Shown: positions 37,555-45,865 of the stretch, one piece after another | Layout: each line of letters opens with the position of its first letter | Position numbering within the stretch: position 1 is the stretch's first letter | Origin: Pseudomonas synxantha | GTDB taxonomy: Bacteria > Pseudomonadota > Gammaproteobacteria > Pseudomonadales > Pseudomonadaceae | Assembly (NCBI RefSeq): GCF_900105675.1 | Contig: NZ_LT629786.1 | Span: forward strand, 6,777,917-6,841,916 | Direction of reading: 5' to 3' | DNA length: 64,000 bases | The notes under the pieces: model-generated | What the model saw: the letters and a program-made list of their open reading frames with translations, nothing else | What the model was told of the DNA's origin: nothing | Databases searched by the model: none | Program-made: the position numbers and the translations under genes

Positions 37555-38061
37555 ATGTTTAGATCAATTTTATGCGTATGCCTTGCCAGCCTGGCCTTTG
37601 TCATTTCATCGGCCTCGGCCAGTCTTCAACCACGCGCGACTCTCGGTACTTCCCTGCAGGCCATCAAGCCTGCGTCCATCGACGGCGTGATCGATCGCGC
37701 CCATGAGTTGTTGGGCACGCCTTACAAATGGGGCGGCACGTCGGCGGAACAAGGCTTCGATTGCAGCAGCTTCCTGGTGTATCTGTTCAAGACCGAAGCC
37801 AATGTGCTGATACCCCGCACCACCGCGGCCATGCACCGATCCTCGGCGGCGACTATCAAGCGCAATGCCTTGAAGCCTGGAGATGCAGTATTTTTCAAAG
37901 GCAACGGGCGCGGCCAGGTCAGCCATGTCGGCCTGTATATCGGTGAAGGCAAATTCATCCATTCGCCGCGCACCGGCAAAAAGATCCGTATCGATTCACT
38001 GAGCAACAGCTATTGGAATAAAAACTACACCACTGCCAAGCGCTTCCACACGGCGGGCTGA
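37555..38061 (+). CDS. Secreted NlpC/P60-family peptidoglycan endopeptidase
   Basis: A 168 aa periplasmic or envelope cysteine peptidase that cleaves peptide stems of peptidoglycan. A signal peptide (SILCVCLASLAFVISSASA) precedes the NlpC/P60 domain. The catalytic Cys70 is in GFDCSSFLVYLF, His124 in GQVSHVGLYIGEG and the third polar residue His136 in FIHSPR. The ATG at 37555 puts the signal peptide at the N terminus; the open frame further upstream would disrupt it. A cysteine in the signal peptide is not followed by a convincing lipobox. Confidence 0.88.
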   Translation: MFRSILCVCLASLAFVISSASASLQPRATLGTSLQAIKPASIDGVIDRAHELLGTPYKWGGTSAEQGFDCSSFLVYLFKTEANVLIPRTTAAMHRSSAATIKRNALKPGDAVFFKGNGRGQVSHVGLYIGEGKFIHSPRTGKKIRIDSLSNSYWNKNYTTAKRFHTAG

Positions 38062-38066
38062 CCGGC

Positions 38067-38699
38067 TTATTCGGTGCTGCCCAGCCCCTGCCAATGCTTG
38101 AGGCCGATAAAGATAAAGCGCAGTTGCTGGGTTATTTTCGCCTGGGGCGTGAGGTGGGGCGGCAAGGCATGGGCCGGTGGGTCGATGATGTCGGGCAGGG
38201 TGGCGAACACACTTTTGACGATCAGGTCGGCCATTACATGCAAACCCTCTGGGTCCAGGTGCTGCAACTTCGGCATCAGCGTCAGGTCGGCCGCCAGGTC
38301 GCGGGTGATGTCTTCGCGCAGGGCCGCGATGGCTTGGCGTACCGCCAGGCAACCGCCGTACTGTTCACGGGCCAGGAACAGGAATTGTGACCGGTTGGCC
38401 GAGACCACATCGAGAAAGATCCGTACGGAAGCATCGATAATGCCACCCATCACGAACTCGTTATGGCGCACCAGGCGAATCGTGGCGCGGAAGGTCTGGC
38501 CGACTTCGCTGACCAACACCAGCCCCAACTGGTCCATGTCGGCAAAATGGCGATAGAAACCGGTAGGCACGATACCGGCGGTCTTGGCCACTTCGCGCAG
38601 GCTCAGGCTGCCAAACCCACGGCCACACTCCATCAGATGGCGGGCTGCGTCCATCAAGGCGAGGCGGGTCTGTTGCTTCTGTTCGGCACGGGGCAGCAT
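38067..38699 (-). CDS. desT: TetR-family regulator, DesT-like
   Basis: A 210 aa repressor. The N-terminal helix-turn-helix reads SLREVAKTAGIVPTGFYRHF and the rest is a ligand-binding helical domain. The sequence (GLVLVSEVGQTFR) and the position next to ureE match what I recall of P. aeruginosa DesT, which senses acyl-CoA saturation and controls a fatty-acid desaturase. The desaturase genes are not next to it here, so the symbol is tentative. The start could also be at 38744. It is convergent with the NlpC/P60 gene, five bases apart. Confidence 0.75.
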   Translation of the reverse strand: MLPRAEQKQQTRLALMDAARHLMECGRGFGSLSLREVAKTAGIVPTGFYRHFADMDQLGLVLVSEVGQTFRATIRLVRHNEFVMGGIIDASVRIFLDVVSANRSQFLFLAREQYGGCLAVRQAIAALREDITRDLAADLTLMPKLQHLDPEGLHVMADLIVKSVFATLPDIIDPPAHALPPHLTPQAKITQQLRFIFIGLKHWQGLGSTE

Positions 38700-38804
38700 G
38701 AGCGAATGGGCTTTGTCGGCGAGTACAGCGACGCACTCTAGCAAAAGCGCTTTGCCGGCGTCGAACTTGGCGGGGGCGAGGCGTGACGCGGTCTATATAA
38801 AAGC

Positions 38805-38834
38805 AAAAGCCCGATCGGCGGATCGGGCTTTTTT
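38805..38834. terminator. Bidirectional rho-independent terminator
   Basis: AAAAGCCCGATC and GATCGGGCTTTT form a 12-bp stem around GGCG, with T runs on both strands. It ends the minus-strand small secreted-protein gene upstream of desT. Confidence 0.88.
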
Positions 38835-38850
38835 CTGGGCCATCACGGGC

Positions 38851-39171
38851 TTAGCTCTGTGCTTGATGCAGTTCTTGCAGACGGTCGGCACCGCCTTCAG
38901 CAACGCCTTCGGTGTAGGCGCGTTTGTTGGCTTGTTCAGCACCGCCTTCTACCAAGCCTTTTTCTTGCAGACGGTTATAGCCATTTTCAGCCACGGCACC
39001 TTTGGCATAGTCACGGTTTTCGTCTTCTTGCGAACCGCTGCGGGCCACGGTCTGGCTGGTTTGCACGGATTGGGCTTTATTTTGTGGGGTGGCCTGTTCG
39101 GCAGCTGGCAGGGCAAAAGCGCTGGAAGCCAGGACAGATAACAGGACAGTAGCGAGTAATTGACGTTTCAT
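38851..39171 (-). CDS. Small secreted protein with Gly/Ala/Glu repeats, function unknown
   Basis: A 106 aa precursor with a signal peptide (RQLLATVLLSVLASSAFA). The mature part ends in three imperfect repeats: GAVAENGYNRLQEKG, then GLVEGGAEQANKR, then GVAEGGADRLQE. The mature protein is hydrophilic and has no cysteine, so it is probably a soluble periplasmic or secreted stress-type protein. The family is not recognised. The ATG at 39171 is followed by a textbook signal sequence. A strong terminator follows. Confidence 0.75.
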   Translation of the reverse strand: MKRQLLATVLLSVLASSAFALPAAEQATPQNKAQSVQTSQTVARSGSQEDENRDYAKGAVAENGYNRLQEKGLVEGGAEQANKRAYTEGVAEGGADRLQELHQAQS

Positions 39172-39528
39172 GGTGGTTGCTCCTCGGGAGGGCGTTAAAG
39201 TGGGTACAGGGCTAATGCTACTCTTGATAAGTCGATATAAAAGTTCATAAACACAATGGTAATAATCAACAGAATTGATTGTTCCCTGCAAAGGCTCTAG
39301 ATCGAGCCTCTCAAGCACGCGGTTTTGCACCGAGGTGGGTATTTTCGACACGAACCTGGGTAACAATGGTGCGCCGGTGATGATCGAAATCTGTCCGTTC
39401 GATCAGGAAAGTGGCTTTTTGCGACTAAATTACGCGTCGGGTTAAACCCCCGGGCGGTTTGCCAGTCGTAGTCTTATAGGCTGCTCTAGAGGGGTAGCTC
39501 TGCCAGTCGTATTCAGGAGTCCTGTGCA
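39172..39528. other. Divergent intergenic region with small repeats
   Basis: These 357 bases separate the small secreted-protein gene from the AsmA-like gene. I see ATCAA-CAGAA-TTGAT (39265-39279), the inverted repeat AGGCTC-TAGATC-GAGCCT (39292-39309) and a direct repeat GCCAGTCGTA (39461-39470 and 39502-39511) just before the asmA-like gene. No gene or REP is present. Confidence 0.5.
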
Positions 39529-41595
39529 ATGACGCGCACTCGTAAAATCGTCGCTTGGAGCTGCGCCAGCTTCGTTCTGTTAATTGCCATCGTGGTCCTG
39601 ATCCTGGTGTTCTTCGACTGGAATCGCATCAAACCGCCACTCAATGCCAAGGTCTCCGAAGAACTGCATCGCCCGTTCGCCATCAACGGCAACCTCGCGG
39701 TGGTGTGGCAGCGTGAGCCCGATGAGGGCGGCTGGCGCGCCTGGGTGCCGTGGCCCCATGTGATTGCCGAAGACCTGACCCTGGGCAACCCCGACTGGTC
39801 GAAACAACCGCAGATGGTCACGCTCAAGAAGGTCGAGCTGCGTATTTCGCCCCTGGCCTTGCTGGTGCAGCGCGTGGTGATCCCGCGCATCGACCTCACC
39901 GAACCGAGTGCCCAGTTGCAGCGCCTGGCCGACGGCCGTGCCAACTGGACCTTCAAGTTCGATCCAAAGGATCCCGACGCAGAACCCTCCAACTGGGTGG
40001 TGGACATTGGCGCCATCGGCTTCGACAAGGGTCATGTGACCCTCGACGATCAAACCCTCAGGACCCAGCTCGATGTGATCATCGATCCATTGGGAAAACC
40101 GATTCCGTTCGGCGAAATCGTCGGCGATGCCGATGCGAAGAAGGCCTTGAAAAAAGGCTCGGCACCCCAGGACTACGCGTTCGGCCTCAAGGTCAAAGGC
40201 CAATACCACGGCCAGCAGCTCGCCGGCACCGGCAAGATCGGCGGCCTTCTGGCCTTGCAGGACGCGGCCAAACCGTTCCCTCTGCAAGCCCAGGTGAAAG
40301 TCGCCGACACCAGCATCGCCCTGGCCGGCACCCTGACCGACCCGCTGAACCTCGGCGCCCTGGACCTGCGCCTGAAACTCTCGGGCAGCAGTCTGGGCAA
40401 CCTGTACCCCCTGACCGGCGTCACCCTGCCGGACTCGCCGGCCTATTCCACCGATGGCCACCTGATCGCCAAGCTGCATGAAGCCAGCGGCGCCTCATTC
40501 CGCTACGAAAAATTCAACGGCAAGATCGGCAACAGCGATATCCACGGCGACCTGGCCTATGTCGCCAGCCAGCCGCGGCCCAAGCTCAGCGGCGCGCTGG
40601 TGTCCAACCAGTTACTCATGGATGACCTGGCGCCCTTGATCGGCGCTGATTCCAATGCCAAGCAAAAGGCTCGAGGTGGGGAGAGCAAGCAACCGGCGAC
40701 CAAGGTGTTGCCGGTGGAAGAGTTCCGCACCGAGCGCTGGAGTGCCATGGATGCCGACGTGGAGTTCACCGGCAAGCGCATCGTGCACAGTGCCGATCTG
40801 CCCTTCACCGACCTCTATACCCACCTGGTGCTCAACGACGGCCAACTGAGTCTGGAACCGCTGCGCTTCGGCGTGGCCGGTGGCAAGCTCGATGCGCAGA
40901 TTCGCCTGAACGGCCGCACCACGCCGATGGAAGGCCGCGCCAAGCTGACGGCGCGTAACTTCAAGCTCAAGCAGTTGTTCCCCAGCTTTGAACCGATGAA
41001 AACCAGCTTCGGTGAACTCAACGGCGACGCCGATATATCCGGGCGTGGTAATTCCGTGGCCGCGCTGCTGGGCACCTCCAACGGTGACCTGAAGATGCTG
41101 ATCAACGACGGCGCCATCAGCCGAGGCCTGATGGAAATCGCCGGGCTCAATGTGGGCAACTACGTGGTGGGCCGCCTGTTCGGCGACAAGGAAGTGAAGA
41201 TCAACTGCGCGGCGGCGGACTTCGGCATCAAGACGGGGTTGGCGACCACGCGGTTGTTTGTGTTCGATACCGAGAACGCCATCATCTACATCGATGGCAC
41301 CGCGAACATGGCCACGGAGCAGTTGGACCTGACCATCACGCCGGAGTCCAAGGGCTTTCGCTTGTTTTCGCTGCGCTCGCCGCTGTACGTCAATGGGCCG
41401 TTTATCAAGCCCAATGCTGGCGTGAAAGCCATTCCCCTGGCCCTGCGCGGCGCCGGCATGGTGGCCCTGGGCGTTATTGCCGGCCCGGCTGCCGGGTTGC
41501 TGGCGCTGGTGGCACCGAGCGGCGATGAGCCGAATCAGTGCGCACCTTTGCTGCAACAGATGAAAGAGGGCAGAGCGCCGAAAACCGTGAAATAA
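39529..41595 (+). CDS. AsmA-family protein
   Basis: A 688 aa protein with one N-terminal membrane anchor (ASFVLLIAIVVLILVFF) and a long periplasmic part. AsmA-like proteins are envelope proteins of the bridge-like lipid-transfer group, linked to outer-membrane homeostasis. The N-terminal AsmA domain has FDWNRIKPPLNAKVSEELHR. The C-terminal AsmA_2-type part has RGNSVAALLGTSNGDLKMLI, with INCAAADFGIKTG following. Length and layout are normal. A REP pair follows the stop. Confidence 0.9.
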   Translation: MTRTRKIVAWSCASFVLLIAIVVLILVFFDWNRIKPPLNAKVSEELHRPFAINGNLAVVWQREPDEGGWRAWVPWPHVIAEDLTLGNPDWSKQPQMVTLKKVELRISPLALLVQRVVIPRIDLTEPSAQLQRLADGRANWTFKFDPKDPDAEPSNWVVDIGAIGFDKGHVTLDDQTLRTQLDVIIDPLGKPIPFGEIVGDADAKKALKKGSAPQDYAFGLKVKGQYHGQQLAGTGKIGGLLALQDAAKPFPLQAQVKVADTSIALAGTLTDPLNLGALDLRLKLSGSSLGNLYPLTGVTLPDSPAYSTDGHLIAKLHEASGASFRYEKFNGKIGNSDIHGDLAYVASQPRPKLSGALVSNQLLMDDLAPLIGADSNAKQKARGGESKQPATKVLPVEEFRTERWSAMDADVEFTGKRIVHSADLPFTDLYTHLVLNDGQLSLEPLRFGVAGGKLDAQIRLNGRTTPMEGRAKLTARNFKLKQLFPSFEPMKTSFGELNGDADISGRGNSVAALLGTSNGDLKMLINDGAISRGLMEIAGLNVGNYVVGRLFGDKEVKINCAAADFGIKTGLATTRLFVFDTENAIIYIDGTANMATEQLDLTITPESKGFRLFSLRSPLYVNGPFIKPNAGVKAIPLALRGAGMVALGVIAGPAAGLLALVAPSGDEPNQCAPLLQQMKEGRAPKTVK

Positions 41596-41615
41596 CTGAC
41601 TACACCTGAAACCAA

Positions 41616-41706
41616 ATGTGGGAGGGGGCTTGCCCCCGATAGCAGTGGTTCAGTCAATATCTAATTCGACTGACACTCCGCTATCGGGAGCAAGCTCCCT
41701 CCCACA
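41616..41706. repeat. REPIN, long-spacer form
   Basis: GTGGGAGGGGGCTTGCCCCC and ATCGGGAGCAAGCTCCCTCC (one change, CTCC for CCCC), between the convergent asmA-like and ferritin-like genes. Confidence 0.9.
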
Positions 41707-41727
41707 GGGGGACTGCTGTGTTGCTGA

Positions 41728-42258
41728 TTACAGGTCCTGCAGAATATCCGCCATGTCATCGGCGTGTTCTTCTTCCTGAGCCAGGATGTCTTCGAAGATA
41801 CGGCGGGTGGTCGGATCCTTATCACCGATGTACTGGATGATTTCACGGTAGCTGTCCACCGCGATACGCTCGGCTACCAGATCCTCGTAGACCATCTCTT
41901 TGAGCGAGTTGCCTGCCACGTATTGGGCGTGGGAGTTCTTCGACAGCAGGTCGGGGTTGAACTCCGGTTCGCCGCCCAGTTGCACGATGCGCTCGGCCAG
42001 TTTGTCGGCGTGCTCGGCTTCCTGGGTGGCATGCTCGAGGAACTCATCGGCGGCGACACTGGCTTTCAGGCCGTTGGCCATGAAGTAGTGACGCTTATAG
42101 CGCAATACGCAGACCAGCTCGGTGGCCAGCGACTCGTTGAGCAGGCGGATGATCTCCTGACGGTCGGCGTCGTAGCCTTCGGTCACGGCACCGTTTTCGA
42201 CATTCTGGCGGGCGCGGCTGCGCAGGGTCGCAATGTCAGTCAAGTGTGCTTCAGTCAT
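41728..42258 (-). CDS. Ferritin-like (bacterioferritin/Dps-type) iron protein
   Basis: A 176 aa four-helix-bundle protein. Diiron-type ligands are visible in ESLATELVCVLRYKRHYF, in the E-x2-H of EHATQEAEHADKLAERI and in ILAQEEEHADDMADIL. It resembles the protein annotated in P. aeruginosa as a probable bacterioferritin. The haem-binding Met of classical Bfr is not obvious, so iron storage or peroxide protection without haem is the likely role. It is a single gene. Confidence 0.88.
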   Translation of the reverse strand: MTEAHLTDIATLRSRARQNVENGAVTEGYDADRQEIIRLLNESLATELVCVLRYKRHYFMANGLKASVAADEFLEHATQEAEHADKLAERIVQLGGEPEFNPDLLSKNSHAQYVAGNSLKEMVYEDLVAERIAVDSYREIIQYIGDKDPTTRRIFEDILAQEEEHADDMADILQDL

Positions 42259-42355
42259 TTCAATCTCCTGGGGCTAATCCGGTTTTACGCCACGCTCTGC
42301 CGGCGTGATCGCTATAGGTTGTGAGTCCCGGGCCAGGCGAAAAGTTTTATCGGAT

Positions 42356-43246
42356 TTAACAGGATGTGTCATGAGTGGCTCTGACCGGCGTGGTCCAGCG
42401 CTCCGACAGAATCACCCCACCCAAGGTCAGCAAGCCGCCCACCAAGTGATACAGCGCCAACTCTTCCTTGAGCACCACCGCTGCAATCAGCGCGGTAATC
42501 AACGGCAGTAGATTGAAGAACAGCGTGGTACGGCTCGGCCCAAGCGTCTTCACCGAGTGCATCCACGCCAGTGGCGCCAGCATCGAAGCCAGCAGGCAGG
42601 CGTACAGCACCAGCGGAATATTCGCCCAGCCCAATCCCGCCTTGGCCGAGAACAGATACAGCGGGAACAGCACCACCACCGCTACCAGTACTTGTAGATA
42701 CAACAGCACCAACGGCGGCAGGCGCAGTTGCCATTTCTTCAGCAGGGTGCTGTAGACCGCGTAGGCCAGTGTGGCGATGAGCATCATGCCGTCGCCCAGG
42801 TTGACCCCGTGTTGCAGCAGCGCGGCCAGGCTGCCGGACGACACCACCACGACTACGCCGGCGAATGACAGCACTGCGCCGGTCAGCGCGCCATAGGTCA
42901 GGCGTTGGCCCAGGCTGATGATGGCGGCAGTCAGAGCCATCAGTGGCATCAGCGACAGGATGATGCCCATATTGGTGGCGCTGGTCAGCGTGGCCGCGTA
43001 ATAGGCCAGGCTTTGATACACCGCCATGCCCAGCACGCCGAGGATGAAGATCTTGCCCAGGTTCGGACGGATGAGCGCCCAGTTGGAAACGACCGGCTTG
43101 AGCATGAATGGGGTGAACAGCAGCGCGGCGAACAGCCAGCGGTAAAAACCTATTTCAGCCGGGAAGATCGAACCCACGGCAAGTTTGTTGATCACGGTGT
43201 TGCCGGCCCAGATGAAGATGGCCAGCAGCGGATACGCGTATTGCAT
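42356..43246 (-). CDS. EamA-family (DMT superfamily) transporter
   Basis: A 296 aa inner-membrane protein with ten predicted helices and two EamA repeats. The first begins PLLAIFIWAGNTVINKLAVG, with the EIGFYRWLFAALLFTPF motif; the second ends HLVGGLLTLGGVILSERW. It is likely an exporter of a small metabolite or drug. It is divergent from an AraC regulator across 96 bases. That is the arrangement of the E. coli nimT-nimR (nitroimidazole efflux) pair, but the substrate here is unknown. Confidence 0.88.
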   Translation of the reverse strand: MQYAYPLLAIFIWAGNTVINKLAVGSIFPAEIGFYRWLFAALLFTPFMLKPVVSNWALIRPNLGKIFILGVLGMAVYQSLAYYAATLTSATNMGIILSLMPLMALTAAIISLGQRLTYGALTGAVLSFAGVVVVVSSGSLAALLQHGVNLGDGMMLIATLAYAVYSTLLKKWQLRLPPLVLLYLQVLVAVVVLFPLYLFSAKAGLGWANIPLVLYACLLASMLAPLAWMHSVKTLGPSRTTLFFNLLPLITALIAAVVLKEELALYHLVGGLLTLGGVILSERWTTPVRATHDTSC

Positions 43247-43342
43247 CGAAAGAATCCAGTGTGTTGACGAGGCGGGATTATCCTCTGTCTGGATCGAAGC
43301 CTATACTGCGAACCAGACAACCGACCTCTGAATCCAGACAAC

Positions 43343-44131
43343 ATGCCCAGACATACCGTACGCCTCGCGGATTTCGCCAGCCTCCCAAGCCCTGCGTACT
43401 TCCGCTACTGCGAGTTCGCCCCGGATACCGAGTGCACCCCGCACCGGCATGGCTGGGGCTCCCTGGACTATTCGGCCAATGGCGTGATGCGCATGGAGGT
43501 CGCCGGCAACCGTTTTATGTCGCCGCCGCAGTACGCGGTATGGATCCCACCGGATACCGAGCACAGCTCCTATAACGCCCAGGCGATCGTGTATCGCTCG
43601 GTGGGCTTGGCGCCGGCGCTCTGTGAGCAACTGCCGCAAACCCCGTGCACCCTGGCGATCAGCGATATTCTCAAAGCCATCCTCAGCGATTTTGCCCAGC
43701 GTGACGTGAATATCCCGCAGACCGACGCCGATATTCGCCTGGCCCAGGTGCTGGTCGATCAGCTCAAACAGGCGCCGATTCACGACGGCTTTCTTCCCTA
43801 CGCTCGCCATCCTGGACTGCTGGGAGTCCTGGAGGGCATGCAGGCTGAACCCGGCGACAATCGCCCGTTGGTGCAATGGGCCGAACAGGTACATGTCAGC
43901 GAACGCACCCTGGCGCGCCAGTTTGTGCGCGAACTGGGCATGAGCTTTGGCGAATGGCGCCAGCGCCTGCGCTACCTGGCCGCCATCGAAGCCTTGGACA
44001 GCGAACGCAGCGTGCAACACGTGGCGTTTGACTTGGGCTACAGCACCGCTTCGGCCTTTATCGCCATGTTCCAGCGTCACGCCGGCTGCACGCCGGAGCA
44101 GTACCGGCGCTCGAATATACGTGGTCGCTGA
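43343..44131 (+). CDS. AraC-family regulator with cupin sensor
   Basis: A 262 aa regulator. The N-terminal cupin domain (CTPHRHGWGSLDYSANGVMR; WIPPDTEHSSY) precedes a C-terminal double helix-turn-helix (WAEQVHVSERTLARQFVREL; VQHVAFDLGYSTASAFIAMF). Its layout is that of NimR-type AraC proteins. It most likely controls the divergent EamA exporter. Confidence 0.88.
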   Translation: MPRHTVRLADFASLPSPAYFRYCEFAPDTECTPHRHGWGSLDYSANGVMRMEVAGNRFMSPPQYAVWIPPDTEHSSYNAQAIVYRSVGLAPALCEQLPQTPCTLAISDILKAILSDFAQRDVNIPQTDADIRLAQVLVDQLKQAPIHDGFLPYARHPGLLGVLEGMQAEPGDNRPLVQWAEQVHVSERTLARQFVRELGMSFGEWRQRLRYLAAIEALDSERSVQHVAFDLGYSTASAFIAMFQRHAGCTPEQYRRSNIRGR

Positions 44132-44166
44132 AGTTGTAACAGGTTTTGACTACACTGGCAGGTAGG

Positions 44167-44184
44167 CCGTGCCCGTCGGCACGG
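44167..44184 (+). promoter_or_regulatory. Hairpin in the psiF leader
   Basis: CCGTGCC-CGTC-GGCACGG is a 7-bp perfect stem ending 18 bases before the psiF ATG, close to the ribosome-binding site GGGAGAAA. It may affect translation. No Pho box is obvious. Confidence 0.4.
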
Positions 44185-44202
44185 TAACAGGGAGAAAACT
44201 CC

Positions 44203-44502
44203 ATGAAGATGCTGCGTATTCCGTTGTTGATGATGGGCCTGCTGCTGTGTTCCCAGGGCTTTGCCGCTACCGCCCAGCAGAACAAGATGACCACCTGCAA
44301 TGCCGAGGCCACGACCAAGACCCTTAAAGGCGATGACCGCAAGGCCTTCATGAAGACCTGCCTGTCGGCGCCTGCCGCCAACGATGCCAAGACCCTGACG
44401 CCGCAGCAGCAGAAGATGAAAGACTGCAATGCGTCGGCTAAAACCAAAGCATTGACCGGCGATGCGCGTAAAACATTCATGAGCACCTGCCTCAAAGGTT
44501 AA
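44203..44502 (+). CDS. psiF: PsiF-repeat periplasmic protein
   Basis: A 99 aa precursor with a signal peptide (PLLMMGLLLCSQGFAATAQQ) and two PsiF repeats. Each repeat is Q-Q-x-K-M-x2-C-N-A followed by a K-A-F-M or K-T-F-M segment and C-L (QQNKMTTCNAEATTKTLKGD; QQKMKDCNASAKTKALTGD). Each repeat carries two cysteines. PsiF is phosphate-starvation-inducible in E. coli; its biochemical function is unknown. Confidence 0.9.
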   Translation: MKMLRIPLLMMGLLLCSQGFAATAQQNKMTTCNAEATTKTLKGDDRKAFMKTCLSAPAANDAKTLTPQQQKMKDCNASAKTKALTGDARKTFMSTCLKG

Positions 44503-44530
44503 TCACGATTTCGCAGGCGCCGCAAAGCAA

Positions 44531-44619
44531 ATGTGGGAGGGGGCTTGCTCCCGATAGCGGCAGGTCAGCTACAGATAAGTTGACTGACATAACGCAATCG
44601 GGGGTGCCCCCTCCCACAC
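44531..44619. repeat. REPIN, long-spacer form, decayed right arm
   Basis: Left arm GTGGGAGGGGGCTTGCTCCC is intact. The right arm reads ATCGGGGGTGCCCCCTCCCA, missing the GCAAG core, so the second palindrome is damaged. It lies between psiF and the AI-2E-family gene. Confidence 0.85.
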
Positions 44620-44706
44620 TGATCGCATTCGCAACCAACCTCCTCGCTTGATTGCCGCAAGGCTGGCAGACTGCCCATCCTTTAACGCCGTTCGTTTTGA
44701 GGCTGT

Positions 44707-45720
44707 ATGCCAACGTTTTCTCAGCGTCATGTGTTGTTGCTGTCCAGCTACATCATCATTTTCGGCGGGTTGCTGCTGGTGCTGCCGCTCAAATTGCTGC
44801 CCAGCCTGCTGGCCGGCCTGTTGGTCTATGAACTGGTCAACATGCTCACCCCGCAACTGCAACGCCTGATCGAAGGCCGGCGTGCGCGCTGGCTGGCGGT
44901 GGCCTTGCTGGGCACCCTGATCGTCAGCGTGCTGACCCTGATCTTCGCCGGCGCCATCAGCTTCCTGCTCCACGAAGCGGAAAACCCCGGGGCGTCCCTC
45001 GACAAATTCATGGGCGTGGTCGACCGCGCACGCGGCCAATTGCCGCCGTTTATCGACGCCTACCTGCCCGCCAGCGCCGCCGAGTTCCGCGTCGCCATCG
45101 GCGATTGGCTGAGCAAACACCTGAGCGAACTGCAACTGGTTGGCAAAGATGCCGCCCACATGTTCGTCACGCTGCTGATCGGCATGGTGCTCGGCGCGAT
45201 CATTGCGCTGCAGCGCGTGCCCGACCTGACCAAGCGCAAACCTTTGGCTGCGGCGTTGTTTGATCGCCTGCACCTGCTGGTCCAGGCGTTTCGCAACATC
45301 GTCTTCGCCCAGATCAAGATCGCTGCGCTCAATACCGCTTTCACTGCGATCTTCCTCGCGGTGGTGCTGCCGTTGTGCGGCATCCACTTGCCGTTGACCA
45401 AGACCCTGATCGTGCTGACCTTCCTGCTCGGCCTGTTGCCGGTGATCGGCAACCTGATGTCCAACACCCTGATCACCATCGTTGCGCTGTCGCTGTCGAT
45501 CTGGGTGGCGGTGGCGGCGTTGGGGTATCTGATCGTGATCCACAAGGTCGAGTACTTCCTCAACGCACGCATCGTTGGCGGGCAGATCAGTGCCAAGTCG
45601 TGGGAGTTGTTGTTGGCGATGCTGGTGTTTGAGGCGGCGTTTGGTTTGCCGGGGGTGGTGGCGGGGCCGATTTATTATGCCTACCTCAAGAGCGAATTGA
45701 AGCTTGGCGGCATGGTTTGA
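44707..45720 (+). CDS. AI-2E/PerM-family transporter
   Basis: A 337 aa inner-membrane protein with about eight helices in the AI-2E transporter (PerM/TqsA) layout: two helices at the N terminus (SSYIIIFGGLLLVLPLKLLP), a large loop (about residues 95-150), then a helical core ending with FGLPGVVAGPIYYAYLKSEL. Members export autoinducer-2 or act as Na+/H+ antiporters. The substrate here is not known. Confidence 0.88.
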   Translation: MPTFSQRHVLLLSSYIIIFGGLLLVLPLKLLPSLLAGLLVYELVNMLTPQLQRLIEGRRARWLAVALLGTLIVSVLTLIFAGAISFLLHEAENPGASLDKFMGVVDRARGQLPPFIDAYLPASAAEFRVAIGDWLSKHLSELQLVGKDAAHMFVTLLIGMVLGAIIALQRVPDLTKRKPLAAALFDRLHLLVQAFRNIVFAQIKIAALNTAFTAIFLAVVLPLCGIHLPLTKTLIVLTFLLGLLPVIGNLMSNTLITIVALSLSIWVAVAALGYLIVIHKVEYFLNARIVGGQISAKSWELLLAMLVFEAAFGLPGVVAGPIYYAYLKSELKLGGMV

Positions 45721-45865
45721 GGCCGGGTACTGGGGCAAATAGCCGATTGCGATAAACCTTATGCCGAAGATGTCTTGAAACTGTAAATTCTTACAGTGGT
45801 GCTTTGCACCTGCTTGGATGAGGCTAACTCCCGAGGGAAATTGTCTGAACCAGGGAGGGTGACGC

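Noticed and set aside
44132..44202. Pho box upstream of psiF
   Set aside because: No pair of CTGTCAT-like repeats at 11-base spacing is visible; only a hairpin is seen.
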